DNA of 22,578 nt, from contig PFBP01000003.1 of the NCBI GenBank assembly GCA_002778535.1, positions 576 to 23,153 of the forward strand, given 5' to 3'. Position 1 is the stretch's first letter. Each line of letters opens with the position of its first letter. Under the pieces are notes generated by a model, which saw only the letters and a program-made list of their open reading frames with translations, was not told the origin of the DNA and ran no database searches. This stretch comes from Candidatus Kuenenbacteria bacterium CG10_big_fil_rev_8_21_14_0_10_36_11. GTDB lineage: Bacteria; Patescibacteriota; Patescibacteriia; UBA2196. This document shows positions 22,346-22,578 of the stretch, piece by piece. A program made the position numbers and the translations under genes.

Positions 22346-22578
22346 ATGGAAAAACAACAAAGACAACATCTGGCCATCTTCAATCCTCCCTTTCTTGATC
22401 TAATCTTGGAAGGGAGGAAAACCGTCGAGGGGCGTTTTAGCAAAGTGCGATGCGCCCCATACGGCGCGGTACAAAAAGGCGACGTGGTTCTCATGAAAGA
22501 GAGCGGCGGTTTGGTTAAGGGTTCGTTCCTTGTGGCAAAAGTGGAGAGCTTTGAGAATCTCACACAAGAGAAGCTCAA
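22346..22578 (+). CDS. ASCH-domain protein, partial
   Basis: The ATG at 22346 opens a frame of at least 77 codons that runs off the window. The product begins MEKQQRQHLAIFNPPFLDL, then ILEGRKTVEGRFSK, GDVVLMKESGGLVKGSFLVAKVESF and LTQEKL. The order of a conserved G+K+T-E-R motif after a hydrophobic strand, GDxV and V.G...V...E fits an ASCH (PUA-like) domain, which typically binds RNA or nucleobases; one bacterial member, YqfB, is an amidohydrolase on N4-acetylcytidine. It starts five bases after the preceding stop, in the same island operon. The 3' end is missing, so the full domain layout is unknown. Confidence 0.72.
   Translation, partial: MEKQQRQHLAIFNPPFLDLILEGRKTVEGRFSKVRCAPYGAVQKGDVVLMKESGGLVKGSFLVAKVESFENLTQEKL

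Noticed and set aside
22147..22578. Long reverse-strand open frame over the ASCH gene
   Set aside because: Composition and family motifs support the plus-strand ASCH frame; the reverse frame has no recognisable domain and overlaps two supported genes.
1..22578. CRISPR array, integrase or transposase gene
   Set aside because: No regularly spaced direct repeats and no recombinase or transposase motif were seen on either strand.

Overview
The window looks like a piece of a small-genome, AT-rich bacterial chromosome, most likely from the Candidate Phyla Radiation (Patescibacteria). This is inferred from low G+C, lack of Shine-Dalgarno sequences in front of most genes, -10 boxes almost touching start codons, a peptide-binding protein with no permease nearby, a shortened SMC, and a mainly informational gene set. 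The lineage cannot be settled without a marker-gene tree. The last ~2.6 kb (from about 19.8-20.0 kb) is different DNA: much higher G+C, perfect AGGAGG ribosome-binding sites and tightly packed genes. It is either a transferred island or an assembly join.

Layout. 1-3.2 kb (+): uvrA (nucleotide excision repair), then tRNA-Arg(UCG) and tRNA-Lys(CUU), closed by a strong terminator. 3.2-7.4 kb (-): a probable transcription unit from a clear promoter upstream of secG, through a membrane-anchored SBP_bac_5 protein and tRNA-Leu(CAG), to RNase J. 7.4-8.4 kb (-): SIS-domain phosphoglucose/phosphomannose isomerase. 8.6-13.5 kb (+): yebC, ruvC, a ROK sugar kinase and a class A penicillin-binding protein. 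13.6-16.4 kb (-): rpsP (S16 with a long charged tail) and upstream of it a short SMC without a recognisable hinge. 16.5-19.7 kb (+): a flippase, tRNA-Ser(CGA), a truncated GGDEF-like protein, a DEDDy exonuclease-like protein and a SAM methyltransferase.

19.66-20.03 kb is a 373-base gene-free boundary with a REP-like palindrome, a long bidirectional terminator, an all-G/C hairpin, and a 13-bp-stem hairpin whose loop is a mirror-symmetric C-rich (G-rich on the other strand) tract. After it come three co-directional genes: a radical SAM enzyme with a CX3CX2C cluster motif; a winged-helix protein resembling the branched-polyamine synthase (BpsA/DUF43) fold with a DPPW motif, interrupted by an apparent 2-base frameshift; and an ASCH-domain protein running off the window. 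This set is the best candidate for an undescribed system. Its gene partnership suggests a modification pathway, possibly acting on a nucleic acid, polyamine or peptide, but the substrate cannot be read from the sequence.

Housekeeping links: UvrA and RuvC serve DNA repair and recombination; YebC, S16, tRNAs and RNase J serve translation and RNA decay; the ROK kinase and isomerase handle hexose phosphates; the flippase, PBP and SecG build or export the cell envelope.
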